DNA of 64,000 nucleotides from Cricetomys ansorgei (GCA_026225945.1 JAMJFZ010001815.1:604001-668000); one strand, 5' to 3'; counted from the stretch's first letter, positions 1-12,104 are shown. Numbers and translations: made by a program. The notes: a model not told the origin generated them from the letters alone.

Positions 1-79
1 GAGGCCAGCCTGGTCTACAGAGTGAGTTTCAGGACATCCAGAGTTACAACAGAGAAACCCTGTCTTGAAAAAAAAAAAA
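1..79 (+). repeat. B1 SINE, right part, cut by window start
   Basis: The sequence starts inside the B1 consensus (gaggccagcctggtctacag) and ends in an A-run at 68-79. The left half lies outside the window. It directly abuts the outer edge of the left LTR and may have removed that LTR's last bases. Confidence 0.9.
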
Positions 80-496
80 GCAACTTCGGGAGGAAAGACT
101 TTATTTCATCTTACAGCCTATAGTGTAAATCCCAAATAGGCCAAGAAAAAAAAATTGCCACAAAGTTTGCATGGATTTTAGGCAAGATTTTAATACTGGT
201 CATCAATGATGGAAACTGGCCAGGACCACATGGAGGATGCCCCTGGGATCCGTCCATGATGGCCCCAAGCTGTAGTTCGTGGGAGCTTTTTAAGGCAGAC
301 TCCACGAGGCCATGTTTCCATCAGGCCCAATCAGGGATGAATACACATCCTGATATATTTCCTATCTGGGCATCTTCCACCTACATGTTTCCTGTCTGGG
401 TATTTCCTGCCTCCTCCCTGGATATCTCCTGCCCATATCTAATCAGGGGCAAGCATATATTCTATGTCGTTAATTAAGTTTGGATCAGGACTTACA
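80..496 (-). repeat. LTR, left copy (3' LTR of a minus-oriented retroelement)
   Basis: This segment is homologous to 4575-4988. Both share long stretches around 300-480 and 4795-4975. Read on the minus strand it starts TGTAAGTCC at 496 and is immediately preceded by a polypurine tract (AAGGGGGGA, complement of 497-505), which is the signature of a 3' LTR. An AATAAAG polyadenylation-like motif lies near 105-111 on the minus strand. I could not define the outer end, because it abuts a B1. I do not recognise the family with certainty. Confidence 0.75.
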
Positions 497-3400
497 TCCC
501 CCCTTGGCCTGTGTGACTTTCAAATTTTTGACAAGAGAAAAAGTGTTACTTAACATTAGGACTTAATAATCATTAACTTAATGGCACCTAGACAGGAATT
601 TATCTATCTACTTAAGGCATTAATGATGCAAGGACATCATTAGCAGAAACAGAAGGGTTAAAGGCCCTGTGATGGCCCCCATCAGTTAGAACTATGCTAA
701 TGAATGTATCTGTTGAGAGATCTAAGTCTATTTGGCTTTTAAACAAGTACCCTTCCTGGTATGCCAATAGCCACTACAGGCAGTCATTATGTCCCCAATG
801 TCTGGGAGTTTTCTTTTGACTAAAAGTTCCAGCCTGAGGAAATGGACATTGTATTCTCTTCTGGAACTGCTTCCTGCTTGGGCGTTGTTATCAGGAAGGC
901 TGGTAAATTAGTCAAAACCTGGTCGGGGGAGGTGTTTCAGGCAATGGGGCATTCACAAAAAAAGCATCTGATCCAGCTGAGAGGACAGGAGTGACTGCAC
1001 TGGCTAGACTGGCCCATATCAGCTCTCAGCAAATCCAGGGCTCACAGCCACTCGGAGCAGCCTGTAGTCCATAACTGATTTCTGGGTGGTGTCTGTCATC
1101 CAAGTGGAAAGCTGCTGAAAACACATAGAGACCAGGGACAGAAGTTAAATTTTAGGAAACTTAACAGAAAATCTTACATTTGGAACTTTCAGGTCCATAG
1201 TTTTGGCAGCTGGGAAAGGGTAGAATTCCCAAGTCCAGGGGAGAGAGAGATAAATCATACCCTAAGTTGTTTTTATCTGTTTGACCTGTGGGAAGTGGAT
1301 CCAAATCCCATGGTTCTTTGACTCCTTGAGGCTTATATGAATTTTTAGTTCATCAAAGGAAATAAAAGATAGCATTACCATTGTTTGTAATCCGTACTGA
1401 AATACACATTGTAGAGAAAGCAGCTAAAAGGAGTCTGTAAAACAGCTGGAGTAGACTTATACCTTTAAGTCATAGAAAAAGCTATATGGATTTGAGCTAA
1501 AAAGCATGAACATTTTGTTCAGAGAGCTGAATATATAAACTGGGCAGAAATGTTTTAGCCTGGTAAGAAGCATCTTTAAGTCTATATTTAGGAGACAATT
1601 AAAAGAAATGTACAATCCTGAACTTGTGACTGATAATAGTAGTTCCAGCTTATCAGAACTCTATGAGAATATTTACCCAGAACTCTATCAATGTCAAAAC
1701 TCTGAACCTTTGAGATCTTAGCATAACTGTTTTTTATATATTTTAATATCTCTGTAATTTGTGTCTATGTATCTTTTTATTTTATTTGTTTTTTGATTTT
1801 GGTTTTTCAAGGCAGGGTTTCTCTGTTGTAACTCTGACTTTTCTGGAACTCACTCTGTAGACCAGGCTGGCTTCAAACTCACAGAGATCCACCTGCCTCT
1901 GCCTCTCAAGTGCTGGGATTAAAGCCATGCACTGCCACCACCTGGCTGTATCTGTGTATCTTAAATCATCTTTCTAGACCCTCAGAACCTGTCTAGACTT
2001 TTTGTCTAATGATTTACCAGAGACATGAGTAGCTATTATCGAGAGTGGTCATTGCAAAGCAAGTTTTTGTAAACACTTATATCTGAAACTTGTTTATCCT
2101 TAAATCTAAAACCTGTCAGTAAGACAAACCTGTTTGCCTTTTTAGCAGGAGCTCTAATAGCTCTATGAATTGTACAAATAAGGTAGCCATAACCTTGGGA
2201 GCCTGGCTGGTTGTCTGTTGTTAGATAAAACTACAGTTTGTCATCAACACCATCAGAGATCTGAGAAGAATAAATTATAGCAGCAAGTATAATCCAGTTA
2301 CCCTAACTGTCAATTAAAATGACATATTCATACCTAGACAGGTGACCCCGGGTTCCCGTGCTCTCCGTGGCCTCGTTGGTGGGCAGAGGTTCCAAGGCAA
2401 TGCCAGTCTTCAGCTGCCAGGCCAAAAGTTACTTTTCTGTGGAAAAGAACTTAAAGGAGCTGACCTTACTCCATCCAGGCAAAGCAGGGCAATCCACTCT
2501 CCAGGGTCCTGTTTGGTCCACAGTTTAGGCAGGTCCACGGTAGCAGGTGAGGCACTGGGGAAGTTTTGCCCAGTGGTTAGCATTACCTCAATCCAGGTGA
2601 AGTTGTTCTCCCCTCATCATCTTTTTTGGGGATCTTGGAGTCACTTTTAGGATCTAGGGTCTCTGTTTGCCATAGTAAGTTTAGTCACTGTACATTTTAA
2701 AAGCCATATCCAACAATCTCTGGAGGGTTTGAGGACCATAATCTTTTAAGTATATCTGAGCTAAACACTTTGCCTGTTTTCTTAGATATCTGTCTCAGTC
2801 TCAACCTTGAAAATGTATAGAAGAGGCTAAATAAAGCTTGTTAGTATTTAGCATGACCACAAGCATAGCTTTGAACACATTAAAGAACCTGACCATCTAT
2901 AAGGTGATTAACCATTAATCTGTATGTACTTTAAATCATACAATCCAAAGGAAGTCCGACAACTTTACCTTCTTGGCCTCTTTATAGTTTCCTATAGCCT
3001 TATGAACTCAATTAAGTTAAAAGCTGCTTTTCTAAAGTATCCAATTTTAATTTTTCTGTAAAGCTCCAAAAATTTTAAAGAAGTTTAATATCTTTTACCA
3101 AACAGTAAAATGCCTTTTTTTATCTCAAGAGGAAAAATCAGGGCACAACCAAAATCTGCATAAAGCAAAACCAAATTTCAACATATAAACAATTTAAAGT
3201 TTAACATCTGGGATGTACCCACATTTTTTCTGGTATTGCCCTCGGTAGCAGCAACAGCCTGCTTTTGGGTCTCAGCAGTCTCATCTCAGCGGCTGGCAGC
3301 TTCGCTTGCCGTCTCACGCACAGGCATTTTCAAAGCTGCCAGCACCCTCCTCCTGGACTCTTCTTAGTAATTTCAGCCCTGCCAAACAGTGGCAAATTTT

Positions 3401-4574
3401 AACTGGTTTTTTTTTTATAACCCCTTTATATCTTAAAAGCAGTGCTGGCTGAGTGACTCTTGCATTAAAAAACAAAAACAAAAACTGGCTGCCAGTCACA
3501 TGGCTGTCTCCTTCCCACAAGAGGAATTCCGCCAAGATGGTGAAGTCACACGGTAAAGCCATAAAACGCCGTTTACATTTCAGCGTGATGTCACGTCATG
3601 TGGTCTTAAGACTACTCATGTAGTGATTATCAATCCCATGCTGCAAGCGTTTAAGTTAGCCTTTTGATAGCTCTTACGGAGTTTCAACCATATCCAGTAA
3701 ACTTATAAATCTTGAGGTACAGAAAGTTTACATAAACCGATAGACTAATATTTTGTAGATGGTAAAACGGTTTGAAGCCCTGTTTGTTTAGCTGGATTCA
3801 GCAACCAGAGAGTGGCAACACAGACAAGAACGTAAGTCAGGAACATATTTATAAGAGCAATCAGAAACAAAAGATTTATTTGGGCTCCATGCACAAATGG
3901 ATAGCTACACGTACAAAAACCCAACTTTACCTCTCTTAATGCTGTGACTTAGGCCGCAGAGCAGCTGTCTCAGAAACCTTTGTGTAAGGTAGGCCAAAGC
4001 CAGGGCTGCTGTGAGACCATGCATGCAGGTTTGCATCGACTGGGGCCGGGAGCTGGGAGTGCCAGCCTGGAGGTGTCCTCCATGCTCCAGGACAGCAGAG
4101 GGGATTTCCACCACTGCACCCTGCCTTCCACCATACCACCAGCTCAGGATGCCCACAAACAAACAAAACACAAAACAACACAATGAAATATGGAAGGCCC
4201 TTTGTCCCTGAATAATTGAGAGCAGGAATTTATTTCTGACCTCTCACACTGGGCCTATCCAAAGCCCTACGGTTGGCCACTGGGCCGTAGAACATCTTCT
4301 TTGCCCCAGAACAGGATAATCTAGTCCTGTTCACACTGTTCACAGATGGGGGTCCCATATAGAAACCAGAAGCAGATGCCATAGAAAACTTCTATGGCTT
4401 ACCAAAAAGAAAAAAAAATGCTTGCTGTTTGTCTTCCAAGAGCAGCCTTTCACCTCCGGGAGTTCACAGGGCCGAAAGCACTTCTCCCAGATCCAAATCT
4501 GTCCCTGGGGTTGTTTACTGGCCTCTCAAGTGTCCAGGAGTGAAGGCAGAAGCTCCAGAGTTTGGGTGGAATGG
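497..4574 (-). mobile_element. Degenerate internal region of an LTR retroelement
   Basis: AT-rich DNA between two LTR copies, with the polypurine tract at the left end. There is no open reading frame longer than about 100 codons and no recognisable gag, pol or env domain, so it is either a non-autonomous element or a fully decayed provirus. A B1 sits inside it at 1788-1947. I could not find a convincing primer-binding site next to the right LTR. It is an old, non-functional element. Confidence 0.6.
1788..1947 (-). repeat. B1 SINE inside the LTR element
   Basis: This is a full-length reverse-complement B1. The right-to-left signature runs from 'ggcagggtttctctgtt' through 'accaggctggcttcaaactc' to 'tgctgggattaaag'. 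Its presence shows that the host LTR element is older than this SINE insertion. Confidence 0.9.
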
Positions 4575-4988
4575 TTTTCATCTCACTGGGGCCTCCATAT
4601 ATAAATCTCAAACTGGTTGAGAAGAAAAATCCACTGCTGCAAAGTTTGCATAGATTTTAATCACACTTTTAATACTGGCCAGTAATGACGGAAGCTGGCC
4701 AGGACCATGTGGAGGCCTCCCCAGCAGGAACTCCTCCATGATAGCCCTGAGCTGCTTGTGGGTTTTTTTTTTTTTTTTTTTTTAAGGCAGATCCCATGAG
4801 GCCATGTTTCCATCAGGCCCGATCAGGGATGAATACTCATCCTGATATATTTCCTACCTGGGCATCTTCCACCTACATGTTTCCTGTCTGGGTATTTCCT
4901 GCCTCCTCCCTGGATATCTCCTGCCAATATCCAATCGGGGGCAAGCATATATTCTGTGTCATTCATTAAGTTTGGACTGGGACTTACA
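4575..4988 (-). repeat. LTR, right copy (5' LTR of the minus-oriented retroelement)
   Basis: Homologous to 80-496, with the same minus-strand start TGTAAGTCC (complement ending at 4988). A T-run at about 4760-4782 replaces a unique stretch of the left copy. The two LTRs differ by many substitutions and small indels, so the insertion is old. Confidence 0.75.
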
Positions 4989-5029
4989 GTAGTCCATCAG
5001 CTAGGGAAGTCAGGGAAGAAACTCTGCTC

Positions 5030-5290
5030 AAAAAATGATGCAGGTGCCACAGAGGAGTGCTGTTGACTAGCTTACTCTTCATGGCTTACTCAGCATCTTA
5101 TAGCACCCAGGACCACCAGCCCATGGTGGCCCCGTCCACCATGGGCTGGGCTCTCCCATTGATGATTGATTATCAATCAAAAAAAAAAAAGTGTCCTACA
5201 GAACAATCCTACAGAAGCATTTTCTCAATTACAATTCTTTCTTCCCAAATGACCGTAACTTGTGCCAAATTGGCATAAGACCACAGCCGG
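5030..5290 (+). repeat. Rodent interspersed repeat fragment, family not named
   Basis: The text 'agcacccaggaccaccagcc...atgggctgggctctccc' followed by 'acttgtgccaaattggcat' is the wording of a common rodent dispersed repeat I know from many loci. I cannot assign its name with confidence. Confidence 0.45.
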
Positions 5291-6660
5291 TACTCTGGAA
5301 GAAGGAGGCCTGAGTTGAACCACAAATGAACAGAAAGGAGAAGTCTGAAGGGGTGAAAGGGAGCCAAGGGAGTGGCCAGAAGGAGGAGGACTTGGTGGGC
5401 AAGGCCCATAGACCGCCAACAGCAGGGTTTTAACTGTAGCCGTAGCAGCTTGGTTTCCCTAAGAAGTGGCAAGCCAAGCTTGTGGAAGCCATCTCTTGTG
5501 GTGGAAGAAGGAGCTGGGCTCCGCCTGTGGGTTTGTCTGTAAGAAGCAGTCCTCCCATCAGAGAAGCTTCAGGACCTTCAGAGATCAGAGGGGAGCTGGG
5601 TCAAATCACAGTTAGACAGGCGTGAATGCCACATGGACCCAAGCATGTGTTCGCCAGATGGACCAGGCCACATGGCATCTATAGTAGTTGGGATCCAGAC
5701 TTGACAACGTTTCCTCTGTAGGGTCACCAGACCCATCCTGCCTGTCCACCCAGGGAAGGCCACACAGCTGTACAGACTCGTGAGGCTATCTGTGCTCAGA
5801 TAAGGAGCTCTGGGATTCAGGCACCTGGGTGTGTATGGGTCAGCCATTAAAATGGGTCCGTAGGACCACTCAGAGGAGGGGCCTGGAGCAGGCAGAGTTA
5901 CAGAGGTAGGCGCTGGAGCTTGTGGGGACAGAACGTCAGTGTGTGTGGTGGCTGTTACAGAACATCATCCCTTGAGCAGAAGTCATTGCTTTCAGCCGAG
6001 CATCGATGTGAGCACTTGCAAGTCCTCCCTGAGATCAGGCCTGGCGACTGCTGCCTGCTCTCACGGATGGAGGGCATGAGGACGATCGCTGGACTCTCAC
6101 CTGATTTCTCAATCACTCCCTCCGGCATCTCCCAACTACTTGAATGTTCAGCCCTGATTGCATGTGGCCTGCTGTGACGACGGCAGTTGTGGTGGTGGTG
6201 GCAACTAGGGCATATAGATTGTGGCAGGTTGACTGAAGGCGTGGCTAATCTACCTGTGCAGTTGTGGGGACATAACTGGGGTTGGGGGGAGGGTTTCCAG
6301 TGGTGTAACTACTTAGGTGTCACTCATGCTCCAATAAGCAGCCCCTCACCCAACAGACTCAGTGGTTCTGCAGATTGGGCTTTGGTGGAATGGGACTTTG
6401 GTTTGTCTTTGAGTCCTGTGGAGGCGATGAATGTTTCTTAGCGTCTCCTTGATGATGGCAGTGATATTCTGCAGCAACAGGCTTACTGTGTGCTCACTAT
6501 GCACTCCTATAAAACAGTGCACGTTATGCTGTGTGTGATGTGTTAGACAGAGACTGGAGAGGGGAGGGAGGGGAAGAGAAGCAGGCACTCCTGAACAGGG
6601 CCAATGAGATTTCTCATGGTTTACATCATCTGATCTTCCATCATAGACATGTCCTATCTA
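5291..6660. other. Intergenic sequence, no recognised gene
   Basis: Mixed-composition DNA without a recognisable SINE, exon or CpG island. Open frames here are at most about 90 codons and read as chance. A short GT/GGT-rich stretch lies at 6185-6205. Confidence 0.5.
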
Positions 6661-6667
6661 CTAAAAA

Positions 6668-6842
6668 TATTTTTTGAAGGTTCATGTATACGAGAGCTAT
6701 TTGCAAGTACACCTGCATGTCAGAAGAGGGCATCAGACCGCATTATAGATGGTTGTGAGCCATCATGTGTGCTGGGAATTGAATTCATGGCCTCTGGGAG
6801 AGCAGCCAGTGCGTTTAACCACTGAGCCATCTCTCCAGCCCC
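6668..6842 (-). repeat. B2-type SINE
   Basis: The reverse-complement B2 head 'gagccatctctccagcccc' lies at the right end, with the tRNA-derived body and AT-rich tail to the left. Confidence 0.85.
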
Positions 6843-6861
6843 AGACAGTTTTTTGTTTGTT

Positions 6862-7005
6862 TGTTTTGATATATGAGTCTTCTGTCCGCATGTTTGCCTG
6901 CATGCCAGAAGAGAGCATCAGCTCCCATTATAAACAGCTGTGAGCCACCATGTGGTTGCTGGGAATTGAGCCAGTGCTCTTAATCATTGACCATCTCTCC
7001 AACCC
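6862..7005 (-). repeat. B2-type SINE, second copy in tandem
   Basis: A second reverse-complement B2 body ('gtgagccaccatgtggttgc' to 'ccatctctccaaccc') lies directly right of the previous one. A TTTG-repeat tail separates the two. Confidence 0.85.
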
Positions 7006-7040
7006 TCTACTAAAAATCTTAATTAAAAAGAAATGCAATG

Positions 7041-7176
7041 CCAGGTGTAGTGGCACACGCCTTTAATCCTAGCACTTAGGAGGCAGAGGCAGGAGTATCT
7101 CTGTGAGTTTGAGGCCAGACTGGTCTCCTTAGTAAGTTCCAAGACAGCCAGAGATACATAGTAAAACCGCCTCGAT
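7041..7176 (+). repeat. B1 SINE
   Basis: Forward B1 from 'ccaggtgtagtggcacacgc' through 'aggcagaggcaggagtatct' to a degraded end near 'cctcgat'. It is moderately diverged. Confidence 0.88.
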
Positions 7177-7258
7177 AATTAATTAAGTGATTAAAAATGT
7201 AAGTGGTAATGGTATCTGGGCATGGCGGCACACCCGTTTGATCTCAGATACGTATATT

Positions 7259-7470
7259 AGGGCTGGAGAAGGGGTTCATCAGTTAAGAGTACTTACTGCT
7301 CTTCCAGGGGACCAGAGTTTGGTTCCCAGAACCCACATCAGACAGCTCACAACTTCTTGCAACTCCAGCTCTAAGGATCTGACAGCCTTTTCTGGCCTTG
7401 GAGGGTACCTTCATACATGTGGCTGACAACCACATAGACTCAGTCATACACATGAATAATAATAAAAAAA
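7259..7470 (+). repeat. B2/B3-type SINE with a B1 stub upstream
   Basis: Forward B2 head 'agggctggagaaggggttca', middle 'ctgctcttccaggggaccag' and an AATAAT/A-rich tail. A short B1 left-end fragment ('gggcatggcggcacac') lies just upstream at about 7216-7250. Confidence 0.8.
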
Positions 7471-7474
7471 GGTA

Positions 7475-8480
7475 ATGCAACAAGGTTGGCTGGATGGAAT
7501 GGAGCTGGTGTTCTCACCGCTAGCCTTGGTGTGAGTAGACAAGAACCTCTGGGGGGTAGAACAGACAAATGCCAGGACACTGGGCACTTGGAACTAGGTA
7601 CCGCCATCAGCTGGACTCAAGAGAAAGAATGTCACAGTGTTGGAAACCCTGAGAACAGGCCTTCCCCCACCAGCTCAGCAGTTCCAGCTGATGCCTGTGC
7701 TGAGTGTGACCCTAGTGGTCCAGCTGAGGACCCAGAGAGCAGACATCAAGGTGCTCTCCAGAATGCTCCCCCTGGGTCTCCTCTCGCCCCTGGGTTTGGG
7801 AACCTCTTTTGAAGACCTGGTATCCTGCCAGGCCTTCACTCCCAGTTTGTTTCCAACAATTTACACAAAGATGCTGGGAGTCAGGAGCGCCTGGTGCCAA
7901 CAGCTCTCACCAGGACCACCCATCCCGGCACCACCTCTGCACCAGCCTCTGGCTTAAGCGCATCTACAGTGTCACACAGCCTCCATGGTCATCTGGCTAC
8001 GGAGTTCCCATCTTCCCAACTCCCTAGAGCACACTCACTCCACACCCTACTCCACCCCATCCCATCTATGATCAGCAGCTGCCAGGCCGCCTCGCCCTGT
8101 CCCAGTGACCCTTGAGCCCCAGGGCGACCAGCTCTGAGGGCCTTGATGGGGTGCCTTGTGGTCCCCCCACCTGGTGAGGAGGTAGCGCTCCAGATCCTCA
8201 CACAGCACAGTTTGCCTTTGCTGTGAAGATGCCTGATTGAGGCCAATTCCCTTAGCAGCAAAGAGCTGGCTGGTTTGCCAGAGAGTAAGTCTGTATGTAA
8301 CAGGGCCCCAGATCTTAGTAGTGCACCCCTCCCCCCAGACTTTAGCACAACTTACTTCATGATGGAAGTGCCATTCAGGCTGTAAATCCCAGCATGAAGA
8401 CAGCACCACAAGCCAAAATGAAAACGAAGACCTATCCATCAAAGTCCACATAGTTCTGGGAAAGGCTCTAAATTTACTAA
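7475..8480. other. Intergenic, mostly unique sequence
   Basis: No recognised gene. The frames here (up to 153 codons on the minus strand, 8047-8508) show no protein family I recognise and no conserved-looking splice context. Confidence 0.45.
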
Positions 8481-8499
8481 CCTTGCTTTTTGGCTTCTG

Positions 8500-8700
8500 T
8501 AGTTCCACTTCTGGCTAACTGTTCTTGTTAACTGAAATATATTAACCCAAAACATGGTTTTTGTGCTTAAAATCTCTCCCTGAAAAGGCTCCAGGCTACA
8601 CTGGGATCCTGAACATCTGGTGTAGTCGCCGGCAGGCTGATAAAGACTTTCTATTGGCTTAAACCCGTGTCAGAGCAGCCTTCTCTGATGAATACCTCAC
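8500..8700 (+). repeat. LTR-like fragment (family not named)
   Basis: 'aacatggtttttgtgcttaa' followed by a C-rich block and 'ataaagactttctattggct' resembles the R/U5 end of a rodent endogenous-retrovirus LTR: a TATA-like TTAAAA, then a polyadenylation-like ATAAA. No TG/CA boundaries could be fixed. Confidence 0.45.
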
Positions 8701-8859
8701 CAGGGTGAGCACAGGTGCTTCAGCAGGAAGCATGCTTAGAGTCCCATGCTGGAAAGTGGGTAGGGATCTTAATGTGCAGATGATGAAGCAGAGAGTTTTC
8801 CTGTCTGGTGTCCAGACCCGTGAAGAGTTAGTCATCGCCCATTGGCCAATCTGTCCCAA

Positions 8860-9110
8860 GGGACTCATTGGAAGTATAAATGAGCACAGATTTATTACAG
8901 AGATGTCCATTGTGGCGTTATTTATAATTACAAAAAATTGACACCAGCTTACATGTCCTACTCCGGACGAATGACGAGGGAGCAAGAGGGTCCAACATGC
9001 CGGACACGACGTGGCTGTTGAACATTGCATATGGTTGGGCAGAAGACGCAGCAGAATGCAAACCCATTTCCTCACCATCTGCCCAACTCTGCCGATTAAA
9101 AAGAACAAAG
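8860..9110 (+). repeat. Ancient L1 (L1M-type) fragment
   Basis: 'ttatttataattacaaaaaa' followed by 'ttgacaccagcttacatgtcc' and later 'gccgattaaaaagaacaaag' follows, with many substitutions, the well-known mammalian L1 text around 'ttatttataatagcaaaaaa...gccattaaaaagaatga'. Forward orientation, heavily decayed. Confidence 0.55.
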
Positions 9111-9940
9111 CATCAGCACCCAGACGTGACCTAAGCTTAGGCTTCATTCACTCCTGGGCTCCAGGGTGGCTGGAGAATCAGGTGCAATGTGTCCCTGCTG
9201 CTGGATGCAAACACCTCATACTAAAATGTAGGGGGAGTGGCAAGAGGGACCCCAAGGCTCAGATGGGAACAAACCTCTTCCCTGTTCTGTGTCTCTATCT
9301 CTCTCTCTCTCCCTCTGTGTCTCTGTCTCTCTCCTCCCTCATTTGCACACTTGCTTCTGATGAAATCAGTTCATCATATTTGACAAAAAGTGACAAAATC
9401 TCTGCGCAACACCAGCCATGTCTGTAGCACACACGCTGTGCAGGTCTTGGGGTGTTGCTGCAGTCCACTCGTGTTCGGAGACCCCTTGGACTGGCCATAG
9501 TCCACAGCATCACATGGTTAGGGTTCAGATATGCACAAGATGTGCTTTTATGCTAGCTTTGTTACCCACAGTGTCCAGGCCAAATCTCTCACCTCAGGCC
9601 CAGTCACAGGGCCCAGTGTCCATCTCTGGACAGAGTATCTAATACTGCCCACTCCACAGAGGACATAAGCCCCACTGGGGAAATGGAACCTTTCCAAGCA
9701 CACTTTGGATCTCAGGTGAGGGATGCATGGTAAAGGTGGGGTGCTTCCAGAAGGGCCTTACAGAAGGGCAGGAGAGAGCCATGATCCCAGAGCCAAGCAA
9801 GGGCAACGTGACTCTTAAGAGGACAACTGTCGGAATGGAGGACACCCATTCTTCACTTCCCCAGGCAGTGGAGGTGGAGCCATTCTCCAGGCTAGAGACT
9901 ATCTTCTTCATAGGGAGGACAGGTAGGAACAGCCTTCCAA
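9111..9940. other. Intergenic; short CT microsatellite
   Basis: Nothing gene-like was seen. A CT-rich simple repeat lies at about 9290-9340. The frames across it (repeated S/L on one strand, E/R on the other) are low-complexity artefacts. Confidence 0.5.
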
Positions 9941-9941
9941 G

Positions 9942-10029
9942 TGAGGGTTGTGGTGCAGCTCGGCAGTAGAGTATTTGCTTGCTACAAATAAGGTCCTGGG
10001 TTCCATCCCTGGTATGGCAAAAAAGTAAA
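9942..10029 (+). repeat. ID SINE
   Basis: A tRNA-Ala-like ID body ('gtggtgcagctcggcagtag' to 'ggttccatccctggtatgg') followed by an A-rich tail. It is diverged from the consensus but keeps the A-box and B-box layout. Confidence 0.7.
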
Positions 10030-10149
10030 ATAAGTATGTGTATACCTATACATATATACGTACATATATAGCATGCTGTTCTCTATGGTCCCCAGGGCCG
10101 CAGGGCCACTGCCCTGGTTTGGGGTTCTGCTTGGCCCCCCATTAGGGTG

Positions 10150-10750
10150 TGTTCACAGGAATTCATCTTTTCCTAGCCTCCACATCACTCTGGGGCTGAT
10201 TAAATTAGCGAATGCAATCACAATCTGAAGCGAGTTAATTGAGAGAATTTATTTGGGCCTGACAGTTTTATGCATGTTTGATTAAGTATTATAAGGTTTG
10301 TTTTTGATTTTGCATAATTTAACTTTAAATCCTGTGCTGGGGGCCTCATCAACCATTAACGACCAAAATAAACCTCTTTTAAGATGCATCCATTTATGAT
10401 TTATTTCTGAGTGCAGTATCTTCCAGATTTTTTTAGGTGCTGTTGCCAAGGTGACAAATATGTTTAAAGTGGCATTTTGAGCCATCCTCTTTGCCCTATA
10501 AATCTTCTGGACTGGATACAAGTCATTAAAAGTTTTGAAAGAAGTACAAGTTAGTATTTATATTGCAACATGTGACATATAAATGCCTGCGTTCATCTTT
10601 TGCGTGCCATAAAATATATCCTAGTGCTTATTCCCTGGGAGCCCAGCAGATCGCCCATGTTCTGGAGCAAAGATAAGCTCCGTCACAAATCCTTACTCCT
10701 GTTGGCAAGAAACTGCTCAATCAACAGTGGTCCAGTTGAGTCTCCAGTGA
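10150..10750. promoter_or_regulatory. Candidate conserved enhancer, AT-rich and repeat-free
   Basis: About 600 bases with no SINE or LTR signal, in a window where SINEs are dense. It is rich in homeodomain-type cores (ATTA/TAAT, for example GAGTTAATTGAG near 10231-10242 and TTGATTAAG near 10278-10286) and has an RFX X-box-like GTTGCCAAGGTGAC at 10442-10455. This composition is typical of deeply conserved vertebrate developmental enhancers. The motifs are read directly; enhancer function is inference. Lhx3, Tmem250 and Nacc2 are all possible targets. Confidence 0.45.
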
Positions 10751-11379
10751 AATTAGCACAATAGGAGATAGGCTAGGCTGGGGAAGAGTGGAACCCAGTG
10801 AGGACTAACCTTGAATCCAGCCTGCTTGACCCCTTTGAAGTCTAGGTTTAGGTTGTTCAAAGGGCATGCCCCTCTCCAGAGGAGAGCCTCAGGCCTTGAG
10901 GAAAACACGGTGCCTTCATCTTCCTGTGCTGCGGGTCTCCCCACTCCACAGCCTGTTTTCTAGAGCATTTTCTCCTTTTCTGGTGGTAGTGTTTACTGAG
11001 CACTTATTCTGCCTTATGTCATGACTAAGGGTTTCTCTTGCTATTAAATCATTAAGGGGCACTGCAAGAGGCTGCCAACTCAGATTGAGAAAAGTAAAGT
11101 ATTATACCTTTCTCTACTGCCTGGAGAGGAGGAGATGCGGGGGGTATTTCAGACTAGTGTGGTTCTGTTAAGTATGGTCCAGCCACTCTAGTGGTTCCTC
11201 ATGCCTCTCACAAAGCCTCCAGTAGCACATCTGTGTGTTTCCCCAGCATCCAGGGCAGCCTCTGTCCTGTGTGGCCGAGACTGGGTGGACTAGTTGGTCT
11301 TGAGTTCCCTGGGCCTTGTGTGCTTGGGGCCTATCACCCTTCAGCCTCTGTCTCGGATGTCCATCACAAGGCAAGCTTA
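10751..11379. other. Intergenic, no recognised feature
   Basis: Unique-looking sequence between the AT-rich block and the first copy of the local duplication. No gene seen. Confidence 0.5.
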
Positions 11380-11723
11380 TGGAAGGACACACACGCCACA
11401 TGGCAAGCATCCACAGCAGTGGATTCAGCCTGCATTTGGGAGTCAAGCTAGACTTGAGCAAAAATCTCTCTCCTTGTCAGTAAAATGGAGGCTAAGCTGT
11501 TGTCCTTGGAGTGGTTTATAAGGATCCAAGTGGCCTGTTTCCTCACTCAAATCACAGAAGAGAGAAGCTCAGAGTGAGGAAAACACTTCAAGTAAGAGTC
11601 GTATCTACTCTTGGGCAGTGCAGACAGCAAGACAGCGACTGGGTCCTCACACAGTCTTTGACTGCACTGTTAGGATGGCACGAAAGAGACAAGAATGAGC
11701 TGGCCCCAGTCTGCTGGGCCCCA
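11380..11723 (+). repeat. Local segmental duplication, copy 1
   Basis: Nearly identical to 13508-13849. Shared markers are 'ggaaggacacacacgccaca', 'gtggtttataaggatccaag' and 'gacaagaatgagctggcccc'. The copies are about 2.13 kb apart in the same orientation. Differences are scattered substitutions plus small indels near the 3' end (11628-11690). The unit contains MIR-like words ('tcagtaaaatggaggct'). Confidence 0.9.
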
Positions 11724-12104
11724 TCTTTGTCCATGCCTGAGTAGAGCAGGAAGCAGAGGCAGCCTTGGTCCAGAAGCCTCTAGCTTGAGACTCTGGGCAG
11801 ACAGAAGCAATTTAGCTGAGAGAATAAGTAACTCACAGGGTGACTAAGGTGCAAGGCAGTGGCTCTTCCACTGAGCAAAGACTTCAAATGATGAGGGACT
11901 TGAGAGACCAGGGGACCATGAGGACGATCAGAGGGTGTTGAGGCCACATGCCCTCTCTCCCTTGACCTAAGAGAACAGAGTGGGTGCTGGTGTCTACCTA
12001 GGAAGACGATGCCTTGCAGAGTGTATAGACCTGCATGGCCTGTAATAGCTCAGTATGCTCCTTGCCTGAGGCCAGTGACGGATCACACAGAGTCTCATGG
12101 CCTA

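Noticed and set aside
8047..9147. 153- and 162-codon minus frames
   Set aside because: The second overlaps an LTR-like piece and an ancient L1 fragment. Neither shows a known protein family.
9942..10029. tRNA-like sequence
   Set aside because: A- and B-box-like words belong to an ID SINE with an A-rich tail, not a functional tRNA gene; the same holds for the B2 heads elsewhere.
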